A model generated the notes under the pieces. That model was not told the origin of the DNA. It was given only the letters and a program-made list of their open reading frames with translations, and ran no database searches. From Piper betle (lineage: Eukaryota; Streptophyta; Magnoliopsida; Piperales; Piperaceae), in NCBI GenBank assembly GCA_033002965.1, contig JAURVB010008348.1:28106-92105 (forward strand): a DNA stretch of 64,000 nt, read 5' to 3'. Position numbers and translations under genes: made by a program. Below, one piece after another: positions 22,396-33,120 of this stretch. Positions within the stretch are counted from its first letter, which is position 1. The number at the start of each line of letters is the position of its first letter.

Positions 22396-24471
22396 TGAGA
22401 TCCGAGGCTGACGAAATTTTTTTTATTTGATTATTTATTTAATAGGGTAAAATTGTTTATTTGATTATTTATTTAATAGGGTAAAATTTGCTTGGGAAGG
22501 TTTAGACTGGGTAGGACAATTAAGGAGAATTTATTTTAGATTATTAATTATTTTTTATCAGGGTATAAAATGCTCAATTATATATTTTTAGTATTTAAAT
22601 TAGGAGAACCTAGTCTATAAATTATAGAGAGTGATCGATCTCTCTTTCTTGAATATTTCTTGGCGTCAAGAGGAGAAGGAGAAGGGATAGCTAGGGCTTG
22701 GTACTTATATGAATTTCTTCATCTTTAGCATCATAAATTATCATATTTTAGTCAAATTATGTGTAGGGTATGTATAGATCATGTTTTGATTGATTCTACA
22801 TCAGTTTTAGGATGAATTGTGATGATAAAAATATTGTAAATTTCGTGTTTTGATGATATTATGGTATGGTTTATTGACTACTTGGATATTGAACTCATTG
22901 GACACGGATTTCATGAAAAAAGATGAAATATGCATGTTTGTTCTTGTTTAAATTAAGAATCTTGGTAATACTTATATTATTTAGTAAATCATGATAGAAA
23001 ATAGATGATTAGTAGTTGTGTAATGATTCTATGGAAATTTATATGTTTGCAATTAAATAAACATGATAGATAATTCATGTAGAAAGTTATATAAGAATAC
23101 CTTGTTAAATTGTACTTTAATAGTAAAATTGAATGCCATAGTTAATTGCATAAAAAAACTTAGCATGGGTTTATGTTAAAAAGTGTAATTAACTTGTTAG
23201 AATAATTAGAAATTGATTATAGGTTAAATAATCATGAAATAAACAGGTGAAGAAAACTGTTTTGCGCAGCAGCATTGTGGCCCTGCATCCCGGTGCTACG
23301 GCAGTTAGAAATCAAGATTTTAGCGTCGTGGCATTAGTGTCGTGTGAGAAAATATTGTGGCAAGCACCGTGACACTCGAAATTGGGATGTCAGTGTTGCA
23401 ACACTCGTGCTGTGTTTGATGTTGGACAGGAATGCCGCAGCACTCAGAGCTAGAGATGGGGCAGTGACCGACATTTTGTCTTTTATGTTTAACATTTTTA
23501 AATAAATAATGTATGACTTAAATTAAATATAATTAAGTATTATGATTTATTTATTGATGAGATATGGATGTGTTTGATCTATATTTGTGTGTGAATCATC
23601 TCGCGCATTGCATATCATGAAGGTTGTAAATATACATTCCCCAATGTATATCTTTGGGCTAGGGGCGCTTCCTAGCTTCCGAGTAAAGTAACCTAAGGAA
23701 GCTTTTTAGGTACGTATAACTTGTTTGATAAGTAATTAACACACTATATGGCTATTGATTAGTAGGAAGAGAAGTGAGTTTCCGGCATTGGTATGTTGGA
23801 CATATATTGAGACTTTATTTTTCTAGCTGAAAGATATGGTTTAGGTTTCGAGGTTTGGAATGAAAGCCTAATACGCACTTGGACACTGGAGTCTTGGCGG
23901 GGATTAGGTCTATTGTCATCCCTCTGGGACAGTGACAATGTTTGTGATCATAAATGAAAATTCTTTCTCGCAAATCGACCAAATCTGTTGGACGGGCCAA
24001 AACCTAGACTTTGTAATTAGTTACCTTGTTCATTATTGTTATATCAAGTTAGTGGTTTTATCACTAATATGGAATTGTCTCCACAGGTAACTAGGTTAAA
24101 GCATGACTTGGGACTTAGGTTGGAGACATTGACAGGAGACTCTATTCAAAAATTATTAACGATTATTTTATTGGGCTTGTTTGATTATAGTTGGATTATA
24201 TATTATTAATAAAGAACCATGGTTCATTCGATGGGAGCTTATAATTAGTTATTGCTTCACGTTATATTTAACTCAAATATATGCTAGATATGATTAATAC
24301 ATGGGATAATTATATTTTGATAAATAAATGAATTTTGTTTTGTAGTGAATTTTGTCTATTTTATTTGGCATTGCGGTTTATTTTTCATTATTTTTGTATT
24401 TCTTAATTGAGGTACGAGGTTGGACCCAAATGTGGTGCCCGTCTAGTTGTCAAATTCGGCGGGTCGCCACA
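22396..24471 (+). repeat. gypsy-type solo LTR-like block
   Basis: The block starts near TGAGATCCGAGGCTGACG and ends GGCGGGTCGCCACA. It shares with the LTRs at 29226 and 36907 the line 'ggaattgtctccacagg' and a similar 'ggcgggtcg' terminus. A TATA-like 'tctataaattatagagag' lies near 22610, followed by a leader. The GC-rich 23260-23480 part (repeated 'gtgct' and 'cagcac' words) is typical of transcribed LTR regions. No coding domains or second LTR adjoin, so it is called solo. A matching 5-bp target duplication was not found, so the edges are approximate. Confidence 0.5.
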
Positions 24472-24779
24472 ACAACAATATGATGAACACGGATTGAGGA
24501 AGAGCAAGCATGTTGCCGTTCTAACCACGGTGTCTTTATAGGGGGAGCAACCTTGTTGAAAGAGATCATCGTTCCTTTACTTAATCGCTGCGTGCAAACA
24601 CTTTTTTCGGCACACACAAGAAACACAAAATACTATTATTTTTTTAAATTTTTGACCTGGTTAATTAGAGTAGTAATCTGATGTAAGGCCTTACAACTAA
24701 TCTTGTTGTAAGGCCCAATCAAGTTTAAGCAAGTACTCGTATATATGCTTCTCTTGTTGTTCACTAGGTTTTATAGCTA

Positions 24780-25795
24780 ATATTCTTCCGGGTATGTACG
24801 TCTTCATTAAAGACTACAGAAAAATGGTCAAGAATTAACGTAACAGCCGGCATGTTGCCGGTCTTACCATTGTGCGTTTCAACTTGGGGAACAAGCATGT
24901 TGAAAGTGATATCGTCCCGCTGCTTAGATTGGTCCTTCACCACATGAGCGCTACATCCAGAACCAGAACTGCATCATTTTAAGCCCAAAAAAGCAGATCA
25001 CTATTTTTTAATATTTGATTATTCAGTTCATATATGAATGAATATTTTGTCAAAAGAAATAAAATGTTTGTAACATTACAACCATTAAAGAATATCCTTG
25101 TTATTTTATGAAAAAAGATTTCCCCAACATTGGTGGACCTATGACTGGTGTGCATTGGTTCTGAATAGTTTGATCATGTCTCCCGAATTAATGGACTATT
25201 TCCCCTAGGATTGAATTTTGTCACTTATATTTAGCAACCATGTTAGTACGTTACAAGGTTTGACTTTATTCAAATTAGCTTATCTGGGCATGTGTCATGA
25301 AGAACATTCAGGTGTGTTTCTTGTCGTAGACTAAAGATCCACGTTCTACAGGAAAGCCTAATTTTGACCAATTGAACTCGATAAAAAAACTTCGTATATG
25401 ACCTGGTACTGGTCCTTTTTGTGTCTACTCCAACGAGTAGTAATCCCCTCCCATGACCATGAAATTGCAAATTCTTTTTGTAACTGGAAACCACAGTTAA
25501 GCTACCAGCTTTGCCATCATAGACGCTATTTAGCCATAAATTGAAACCGACTACACTACATATTTGTGCGCATTGTCGAGCATTAATTATTTCCCACCCT
25601 GTGCAATTGTAAGTTCTTTTTACTAAGCGTTAATTTTTCAATCCATGAAATGAAAGCTTAAAAGACTGAAATAGTATCTGTGTAGAAAATGTTGCCTTCA
25701 TAAGTCAATTCAAAAATATGAAATTTGGAAACGAATATGTATGAAATTATATCCTGCGTCAGCATTCTAGAACTCGTAGACGAGGGGAAATAGTT
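24780..25795 (+). repeat. partial paralog of the peptide-gene upstream region (no gene)
   Basis: In direct orientation this matches 18360-18515 and then 19239-19850, skipping the 581-bp insertion. It includes the 'tatgacctggtactggtcct' and 'ctactccaacgagtagtaat' blocks and ends at 'gtagacgaggggaa', just where the peptide promoter begins. The peptide coding sequence is absent. An open frame on the minus strand (25494-25270) is an accident of the conserved block. Confidence 0.75.
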
Positions 25796-26089
25796 TTGGT
25801 AATAAATCAAATGTAAACATGATTTAACCATCATAATCATATTAACAAATATATATATATATATAGGTATCATATTAAACATCCCAAATAAATTATAAAC
25901 AAATTAAAATAAAGTAATGATAACCATACAAAACATGAATATTAAGGTTTTTTCTTTAAACTTTTGATTTTTTGGTCGATTTCAGTTCAGTTCGGTCGCT
26001 TATTTCGGTTCAACCGGTAAGTATGCTCACCCCGTGCGTGGTAGAAAAGACATTTGCATTTAGTGGCATTTGCTATTGGTGGACTGAAC

Positions 26090-26884
26090 CATAGTTGTGA
26101 AAATCGGCGATTCCGAATCGTAATCGGCTCATTCCAATCGGATCGGAGGAAAATCAATTCAAAAAACCTCTTAAATCGGTTTTCATCTGAATTGGCCGAT
26201 TCAAACCGATTCCAACCAATTTGAGCCTATTCTGGAATCGGCCCAAACCGATTTTGGACGGTGGCAATAGATGGGGCAGGGGAGGACAGGGAAGTGACGG
26301 CAAGCGGCGATTGCTGCCACTGGGTGACGGGGGGCTGGGTGGGGGATAGGGGAGGATCTGGAGGGGCGAGGCACGGCCGGCGGGGGAGGCGGGGTGGGGT
26401 GGCAGCGGTGGCGAGGAGGGACAGGGCTGGGGGAAGTGGGGTGCGGCGGGCGCTGGGCGGGACTGGGCGAGTCTGGGGGAGGAGGGCACGGCGGCAGTGG
26501 CGGCGGCGACGGGGAAGGAGGTCGGATGCGGGAGAGAACAGGCGAAGGGGAAAGAAATAATAGGTGTGGCATTCTCGTAATTAAAACTTGACTCGTGTTC
26601 GATTCGAATGAAAAATAATAACTAACTCTAAATAATTCAAAAAAATCTTAAAAAATATGAAAAAATATCATAAAATATAATACACACAATAATATCAAAA
26701 TGAAATCAATATCTAATTTTTATATATTTATGTTATGAGTTGTCATATTATTATATATGATTGATTTGGACCTATTCAGACTGATTCAACTGAACCGATT
26801 CCTGTCCGATTTAGACCGATTCAGATTCAAATTCCGACTCCCTTGAAAACCGATTCCTATTTCGATTCCGATTTATACAACCAT
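26090..26884 (+). mobile_element. GC-cored TIR element, copy 1
   Basis: The ends are inverted: left CATAGTTGTGAAAATCGG, right the reverse complement of (C)ATGGTTGTATAAATCGG. The direct repeat ggactgaac flanks it (26081-26089 and 26885-26893), reading as 9 bp, or 8 bp if the terminal G belongs to the element. Inside is a very GC-rich, purine-biased core (26260-26550) between AT-rich arms. Long open frames in the core on both strands are compositional. The second copy is at 48303-49221, inverted. The 8-9-bp duplication fits hAT or Mutator-type non-autonomous elements. Confidence 0.75.
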
Positions 26885-26893
26885 GGACTGAAC

Positions 26894-27792
26894 ATGATCC
26901 CTTCCAACAAGCATGTTCCCCACATTGAAACATCATGCTTAGACTGGCAAAATGCATGCTGTTCCATGAGTCTTGCTCCTCTTAGAGTCCTGACCGAAGA
27001 CCTAAATATAATTACTCTGCAAAAATCAAAATTGTGGCGCCACCGGCTTCACCATGAGTTTTGTGTTGAATATAAAAACATTGATACAAGTGTTGGAGCG
27101 AAAATTCTGACTTTAATTACCATACAGTTGCAGTTCCTGTTTACAATGACGACTGCGTATCTTCATTCATAGATACGGCTTGTGAAAAAAATATTTTTTT
27201 AACTAGAGGAATCCTATATTTTAAATCTCGTTGAAGTCGTGCATGGTAGTTTGAAGCGACTGTTGAGTCAGGGGTTGCACACGTGAAAACTGTTCTTCTA
27301 ATAGGGGGTGACCGTGGATGTCCCGAGCCGGTGCTATAACATATATAATACTACAGTAGCCTCCTTAGCTTGAAAAGTATAACCATAACAAGCCCTTAAA
27401 TTTCACTAATTTTGATGATTTAGATCAATTAGACAGCTGCTACAACAGGTTTGCTAGCTGTAGCATTTGCTACAACAACTTTAATTCCCTAAATGTTTGA
27501 GTCAACCTCTGATGGCCAAAATACTTAAGATTTTTACCATTGATCATCACCAAGGAATAGCAGCATCAACAAGGAATAATTAAAACCATCCCATCGAATG
27601 TTTAACTGAACAACCGTGTAATCACTTATAAATAGTGAACACCTTAGTTATATTTTCAAAGTTTAACAATAAATTAAGAGTTGGAAACGAGATCATGGAA
27701 GACATGTATTGGAAAAGATACATAGACATGCACCATAATTAAATTAATTAAATCACATACTTGACATGATTCTTGCATATATAATTCTCGGT
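26894..27792. other. intergenic, nothing recognised
   Basis: No supported gene. A 109-residue open frame (26843-27172, plus) begins inside the preceding TIR element and has no motif. The words 'gggtgaccgtggatgtc' at 27306-27322 recur inverted near 21158-21175, suggesting an unmapped dispersed repeat. Confidence 0.35.
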
Positions 27793-29225
27793 CTTTGCTG
27801 AAATGATCACATGGATACACAGTCTACAGGTGCTCTCAAGGAGAGAGTAGTACGGTTGAAGGTGTTGGTAGGGAGACCTATCAACAATGGAGATGGACAC
27901 ATGGCGTTTGACAAATTGCAAACCCTAACTGAGGAGGCATTGCACATCAGTTCGAGGGTTAGTGAACAACCAGATTCTAGCAATGCAAGAGGATTGACGG
28001 CTGAGATAAGGCTGAATTTGATAGGGTGTGTGATCATGTGACTCTTCTGAAGCATGCACTACTCAATCAACCTCAACAGAATAATGCTGACCAGAAAGTC
28101 GAACTCGGAGAAAGGCTTAAGGTGTCGCAGCCAAAGAAGTTCAAGGGCATTTGATCAGCTAAGGATCTGGAGAACTTCATTTGAGATATGCACAAATATT
28201 TTCTAGCTGCCAAGATCCCTTATCATAGGTAAGTTTCAATGGCTAGTATATTTTTAACTGGAGATGCCAAGTTATGGTGGAGGACACACACCAAGGACGA
28301 TTAAAATGTGAGATGCCTAAAATTGAAACTTGAGAAGCCATGAGGAGAGAACATAGGGATCAGTTCTTATCAACCAATACTGCATAAGTGGCAAGAGATG
28401 TTTTGAAGAAGCTAAGACAAACTAGAACTGTGAGAGAGTACGTCAAACATTTCAACTCATATTTGCTGGATATTAAAGACATGTCAAAATGTGATAAACT
28501 TTACTAACTTTGTGAATAGATTGCAACCTTGGGCGCAGATGAAGTTGAAGTGGTAAAACGTTTAGAATTTGCTAGTGGCATTGATTGCAACTAATGCCCT
28601 AATGGACTTAAGGACTGCGGCTGGTCATGGTGAAGATGGCCAAATTTCTAAGGATAGCAAGGAGTCGGCTAAGGGTGATAAGAAGTACTCATCCAAGCCG
28701 GGAGCAAAGAAGAAGAAGAGAGCTTTTCCTAGGGCCGAGTAGAACAAGTCCAAGGGAGGTGATGAGAGGCCGAGACAAGGGTGTTTTCTCTATGGAGGCC
28801 TACACTAGGCTAAGGAGTGTTCAACCAGTCTGAAGGGGAAGGTTAGTGCTAAAAAGGCTGAGGAGGATTCTGATTCAGTTGAGCCAGCTCAGATAGCTAG
28901 CTTACAGGTGATTCGAGCTAAGAGTTAAGCAACCTAAATGGGGACATTTAGGGTTGATGTATGTTTGGGTGACTTCTAATGGAAGAAAAGTTTCAGTGTT
29001 GGTGGACACAGGAGCCACTTCTAGTTTCGTTTCTACAGAGGTGGCGGATCAATTAGGAATAAAATCGAGGGTTAGTACCAATAAGATCAAATTTGTGAAT
29101 TCCCTGGTAAAGCAAATTTAGGATTTAGCAAAAGGAGTCCAGATTTGACTAGGGGAGTTCAGTGGCCCACTTGATTTTGTGATCATGGAGAATGACAACT
29201 TTGAGGTAATTATTGGCAACAATTT
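27793..29225 (+). pseudogene. older gypsy-type gag-protease, 5' half, split by nested element
   Basis: Gag-like sequence starts at about 27811 (TGALKERVVRLKVLVGRP) and continues in shifted frames (KFKG, LTGDAKLWWR). Near 28977 a retroviral-type protease reads VLVDTGATSSFVS, with the catalytic DTG intact. The frame ends in VIIGNNF exactly at the target site of the element inserted at 29226. Several stops and shifts show that it was inactive. The continuation is at 38743. Confidence 0.8.
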
Positions 29226-31754
29226 TGTAAAACCCGGAAATAATTAGGTTATTTTATTTAGAGTTTTGTAAATCTTAAAATGAAACAATTATTTAATTAA
29301 ATTGATTCTTGAAAATCAATATTTTATCAATTATAACTCATTCATAGTTTTTGACCTTTCGTTATCACACAAATGTAGTTATGAGTAATTATGTTCTTTT
29401 CTATAAAATTTAATATAGTGACTTCTTAAATTCAACACATATTTATAAAATTTAATGTAATGACTTCTAAAATTCCATACATATTCTTCTATATAAAGGA
29501 AAGTTCTATTGTTAAATAAAACATCCTCTGGATAGTTTGTGAGCACATTTGACTCACAAAGGGGAAGACTTTAGGATTATTTGTTATAGTTGCGGGTTCT
29601 TCACCAAATTTTCAGGTTTGTATAATTATTTAAAATGTTGTATTTTCCTTGTGGACAACCTGGTCAACCTGAGCCCAGATTCGACCAACATGCACCGATT
29701 GCAACCGGGGTCAAGGAATTGACTCAGTCCGACACGGGCTACGCCCTTCATAATCCAATAATGGACATGTCAGAATGGACCTGACAGCCCATAATACAAT
29801 AAATTTGACATGGCGGATTGGACTCGCTAGCCGGCAATGGACATGATGGACTGGCCCATCAGCCAATAAATTGGACATGGTGGATTACACTCGCCAACCA
29901 ATTACAGACATGGTGGATTGGACTCACCAGCCAATAACGGACATGGTGGATTGGACTCGCCAGCCGGTAATGGACATGATGGACTTACCCATCAACCAAA
30001 AAATTGGACATGGCAGATTGGACTCACCAGCCAATTACAGACATGGTGGATTAGACTCACCAGCCGATAACGGACATGGCGGATTGGACTCGCCAGCCGA
30101 TAATGGATATGATGGACTGACCCATCAGCCAATAAATTGGACATGACGGATTGCACTCGCCAACCGATAACGAACATGGTGGATTGGACTCACCAGTTGA
30201 TAACAGACATAGCGGATTGGACTCGCCAGCCGGTAATGGACATGAGACCCATCAGCGAATAAATTTGACATGGCGGATTAGACCGCCAGCCAATTACGGA
30301 CATTGTGGATTGAACTCACCAGCCGATAACGGACATAGCGGATTGGACTCGCCAGCCGGTAATGGACATGATGGACTGACCCATCAGCCAATAAATTGGA
30401 CATGGGGGATTGGACTCGCCAGCTAATTACGGACATGGTGGATTGGACTCACCAGCCGATAACGGACATGGCAGATTGGACTCACCAGCCGATAATGGAC
30501 ATGGCGGATTGGACTCGCCAGCCGGTAATGGACATGATGGACTGACCCATCAGCCAATAAATTATACATGGCAGATTGGACTCGCGAGCCAATTACGGAC
30601 ATGGTGGATTGGACTCACCAGTGGATAACGGACATGGCGGATTGGACTCGCCAGCCGGTAATGGACATGATGGACTGACCCATTAGCCAATAAATTGGAC
30701 ATGGTGGATTGGACTCGCCAGCCAATTACGAACATGGTGGATTGGACTCACCAGCTGATAACAGACATGGCGGATTGGACTCGCCAGCCGGTAATGGACA
30801 TGAGACCCATTAGCGAATAAATTGGACATGGAGGATTGGACTCGCCAGCTAATTACGGACATGGTGGATTGGACTCAACAGCCGATAACGGACATGGCAG
30901 ATTGGACTCGCCAGCCGGTAATGGACATGATGGATTGACCCATCAGCTAATAAATTAGACATGGCAGATTGGACTCTTCAGCCAATTACAGACATGGTGG
31001 ATTGGACTCACCAGCCGATAACGGACATGGCGGATTGGACTCGCCAGCCGGTAATGGACATGATCGACTGACCCATCAGCCAATAAATTATACATGGCGG
31101 ATTGGACTCTCTAGCCAATTACGGACATGGTGGATTGGTCTCACCAGCCGATAATGGACATGGTGGATTAGACTCACCACCCGGTAATGGACATGATGGA
31201 CTGACCCATTAGCCAATAGATGGACATGGTGGACTGACCCATTAGCCAATTAATGGACATGGTGGACTGAACCATTAGCTAATATATGGACATGTTAGAA
31301 TGGTCATAACAATCAATAATATAAATAATGATAGGGAGTTTATGGACTTGTTTTATTTAATTATACGACTTAGTGTTTAATCACTAACACGGAATTGCCT
31401 CCACAGGTTAGCAGCTGGAACTAAAGACTAAGAGACGACTGGGTGGTTCTTCTACCAACTCAGGTGGTGAGCAGATAATAAGCGAACTTTTCTTTTTATT
31501 TTTCTTGTGTTATAAATGTGACTATGGGAAACGCTCAAAGACGGTGGGATAATTATTTCATACATTGTCATTTGAAACATAAGTTCTTTTGAGTTAGAAA
31601 TGCTAGACTTATTTGCTTTCATATTATTCATGTAACCTTTTAAGTAACACTCAGTCCGGTTAGGATTGGTCGTTATAGGGTCGGTTTTGTTAAATTTTGA
31701 GTAACACCTGGCCAGCAAGGCCTACAATATTGTGATAAATGGCAAGTCGTTACA
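29226..31754 (+). repeat. 5' LTR with 33-bp minisatellite (2529 bp)
   Basis: It starts TGTAAAACCC and ends GGCAAGTCGTTACA. A TATA-like 'tctatataaagg' lies at about 29489-29500, so the minisatellite (about 29765-31300) falls downstream, in R/U5. The repeat unit is about 33 bp ('ggacatggtggattggactc' plus 'accagccgataac'). Longer variants with 'gatggactgacccatcagcc' recur every few units. The conserved 'aattgcctccacagg' is near 31390. The 3' LTR is 693 bp shorter. Confidence 0.92.
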
Positions 31755-31756
31755 AG

Positions 31757-31769
31757 TGGTATCAGAGCC
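31757..31769 (+). promoter_or_regulatory. primer-binding site (initiator tRNA-Met)
   Basis: TGGTATCAGAGCC lies two bases after the 5' LTR and complements the 3' end of plant initiator tRNA-Met. Confidence 0.92.
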
Positions 31770-31938
31770 TGGTTTCCCACTAGCTCATTTTATGAGTCAA
31801 GTACCTTGTTGAAAAGTCCAATAATTATCTTTTCCCACTATGTTGTGTTTTGAATTAACAAATTCATTCACTACTAATAAACCTAAGTCATAACTGAAAG
31901 AGAACATATTAATGAACCATGATGGTTCGATGTTTCAG

Positions 31939-33120
31939 ATGGCAGGCACCCGTAGACAGTCAAGCCGATCTGCACAGTCAAATTCGAACACAGAGAATGT
32001 GTTGACCCAAATCCTGATGGCCATACAGGGACTAGCATAGGCTTTAGAAAATACAAATTCTATAGTTCAGAATATTATTCAGCGGTTACCGAGAGTGGTA
32101 ACAGGGAATGGAGCCTTAAACTTGGCAGCGGATCCTAGTAATGTTCCAGATGGTGATCAGGGGAGTGCCCAAGGGCGGATAGGGTTATCTAACCCGGGCG
32201 AGCGAGGGAGCTTCCAAACCCAGTGCCACCGGTAGCCGACAAGTGGTGCCGCCAGCTGTGGATGATAGTGAACGATACACTATGGAAAATTTTCGGAAGA
32301 ATGGAGCTGAGGTATTCATTGGAGGGACTGATCCAATGAAGGCGGAGAGTTGGCTAGACATTACTAAAAAGCGTTTAGGGCTCTATCGGTGCCCCACCAC
32401 CATCAAGTGAGGTTGGCAACATGCATGCTTCAGGAGGAAGCATCTTACCGGTGAAAATCCATGGAAAAGACTACATTCTATCAAAGTGAGATTTCATCCA
32501 TCTCATGGGTAGAATTTGTAACAGCTTTTAATGGACGGTATTTTCATGAGTCAGTTGTCCAGAAGAAAGAACTAGAATTCGCCACTCTGGCTCAGGGGAG
32601 GATTCGGTCCAGGGATATGCCAAGAATTTCTTGCAGTTGGAGCGATTTGCACTTGGTATTCTGGCAACTGATAAGGCTAAAGCGGACAAATTCTTCTGGG
32701 GATTGAAGCCAGAATTGAGGAGTAGGGTTGCTGCGGTGCCAAGGGGTGCCATAACCGAAGTGATCGAGGCAGCCAAGACTCATGAATTGGTGTATGAGGA
32801 TGACTGTGCACAGAAACAGGGGAGGGCTACTATGCAACATAAAAATGCCAACCAGGGTAGTAGCCAAAACCGGTCCACAGGACACTAGCAACAGAACTAC
32901 CAAAGGAGCATTGAGGGGAACCTCAAAAGGAAGTTTGAGGAGCCTCTGTATCAACAATGTAAAAATTGCAATAAGATGCATTCAAGGACATGCAAGGAGC
33001 CCCGTAGGTGCTATAACTGTGGAAGGATGGGACACATGCAGAAGGAGTGTCGTCAACCTCCGAGACAACAATAGGAGCAGCCTGAGAAAGGGAAGGCACT
33101 AGCTCCTATTCACTACCCGA
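31939..33120 (+). pseudogene. gag of the nested gypsy element
   Basis: The first ATG (31939) begins MAGTRRQSSRS. An in-frame TAG follows after about 33 codons. The capsid part appears at 32461-32888 across a frameshift near 32600-32630 (LERFALGILATDKAKADKF). The CCHC knuckle CYNCGRMGHMQKEC is intact at 33009, preceded by a second Cys-rich line. Two further stops (32886 and about 33072) follow. It is the capsid and nucleocapsid precursor of the element, now broken. Confidence 0.8.

Noticed and set aside
22391..24476. Target duplication around the solo-LTR-like block
   Set aside because: The bases before 22396 (gaata) and after 24471 (acaac) do not match at any nearby offset tried, so insertion boundaries are not claimed.
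26154..26572. Pro/Arg/Gly-rich open frames of 99-123 residues
   Set aside because: They are overlapping frames on both strands of a GC-rich core within a TIR element, of low complexity and without homology.
29871..31154. Several 60-91-residue open frames in the LTR arrays as possible genes
   Set aside because: They are products of the 33-bp repeat, which keeps frames open on both strands. No initiation context or domain supports them.
29765..31300. Regularly spaced repeats as a CRISPR array
   Set aside because: The units are directly adjacent without unique spacers, lie in a plant LTR and recur in the partner LTR, so this is a minisatellite.
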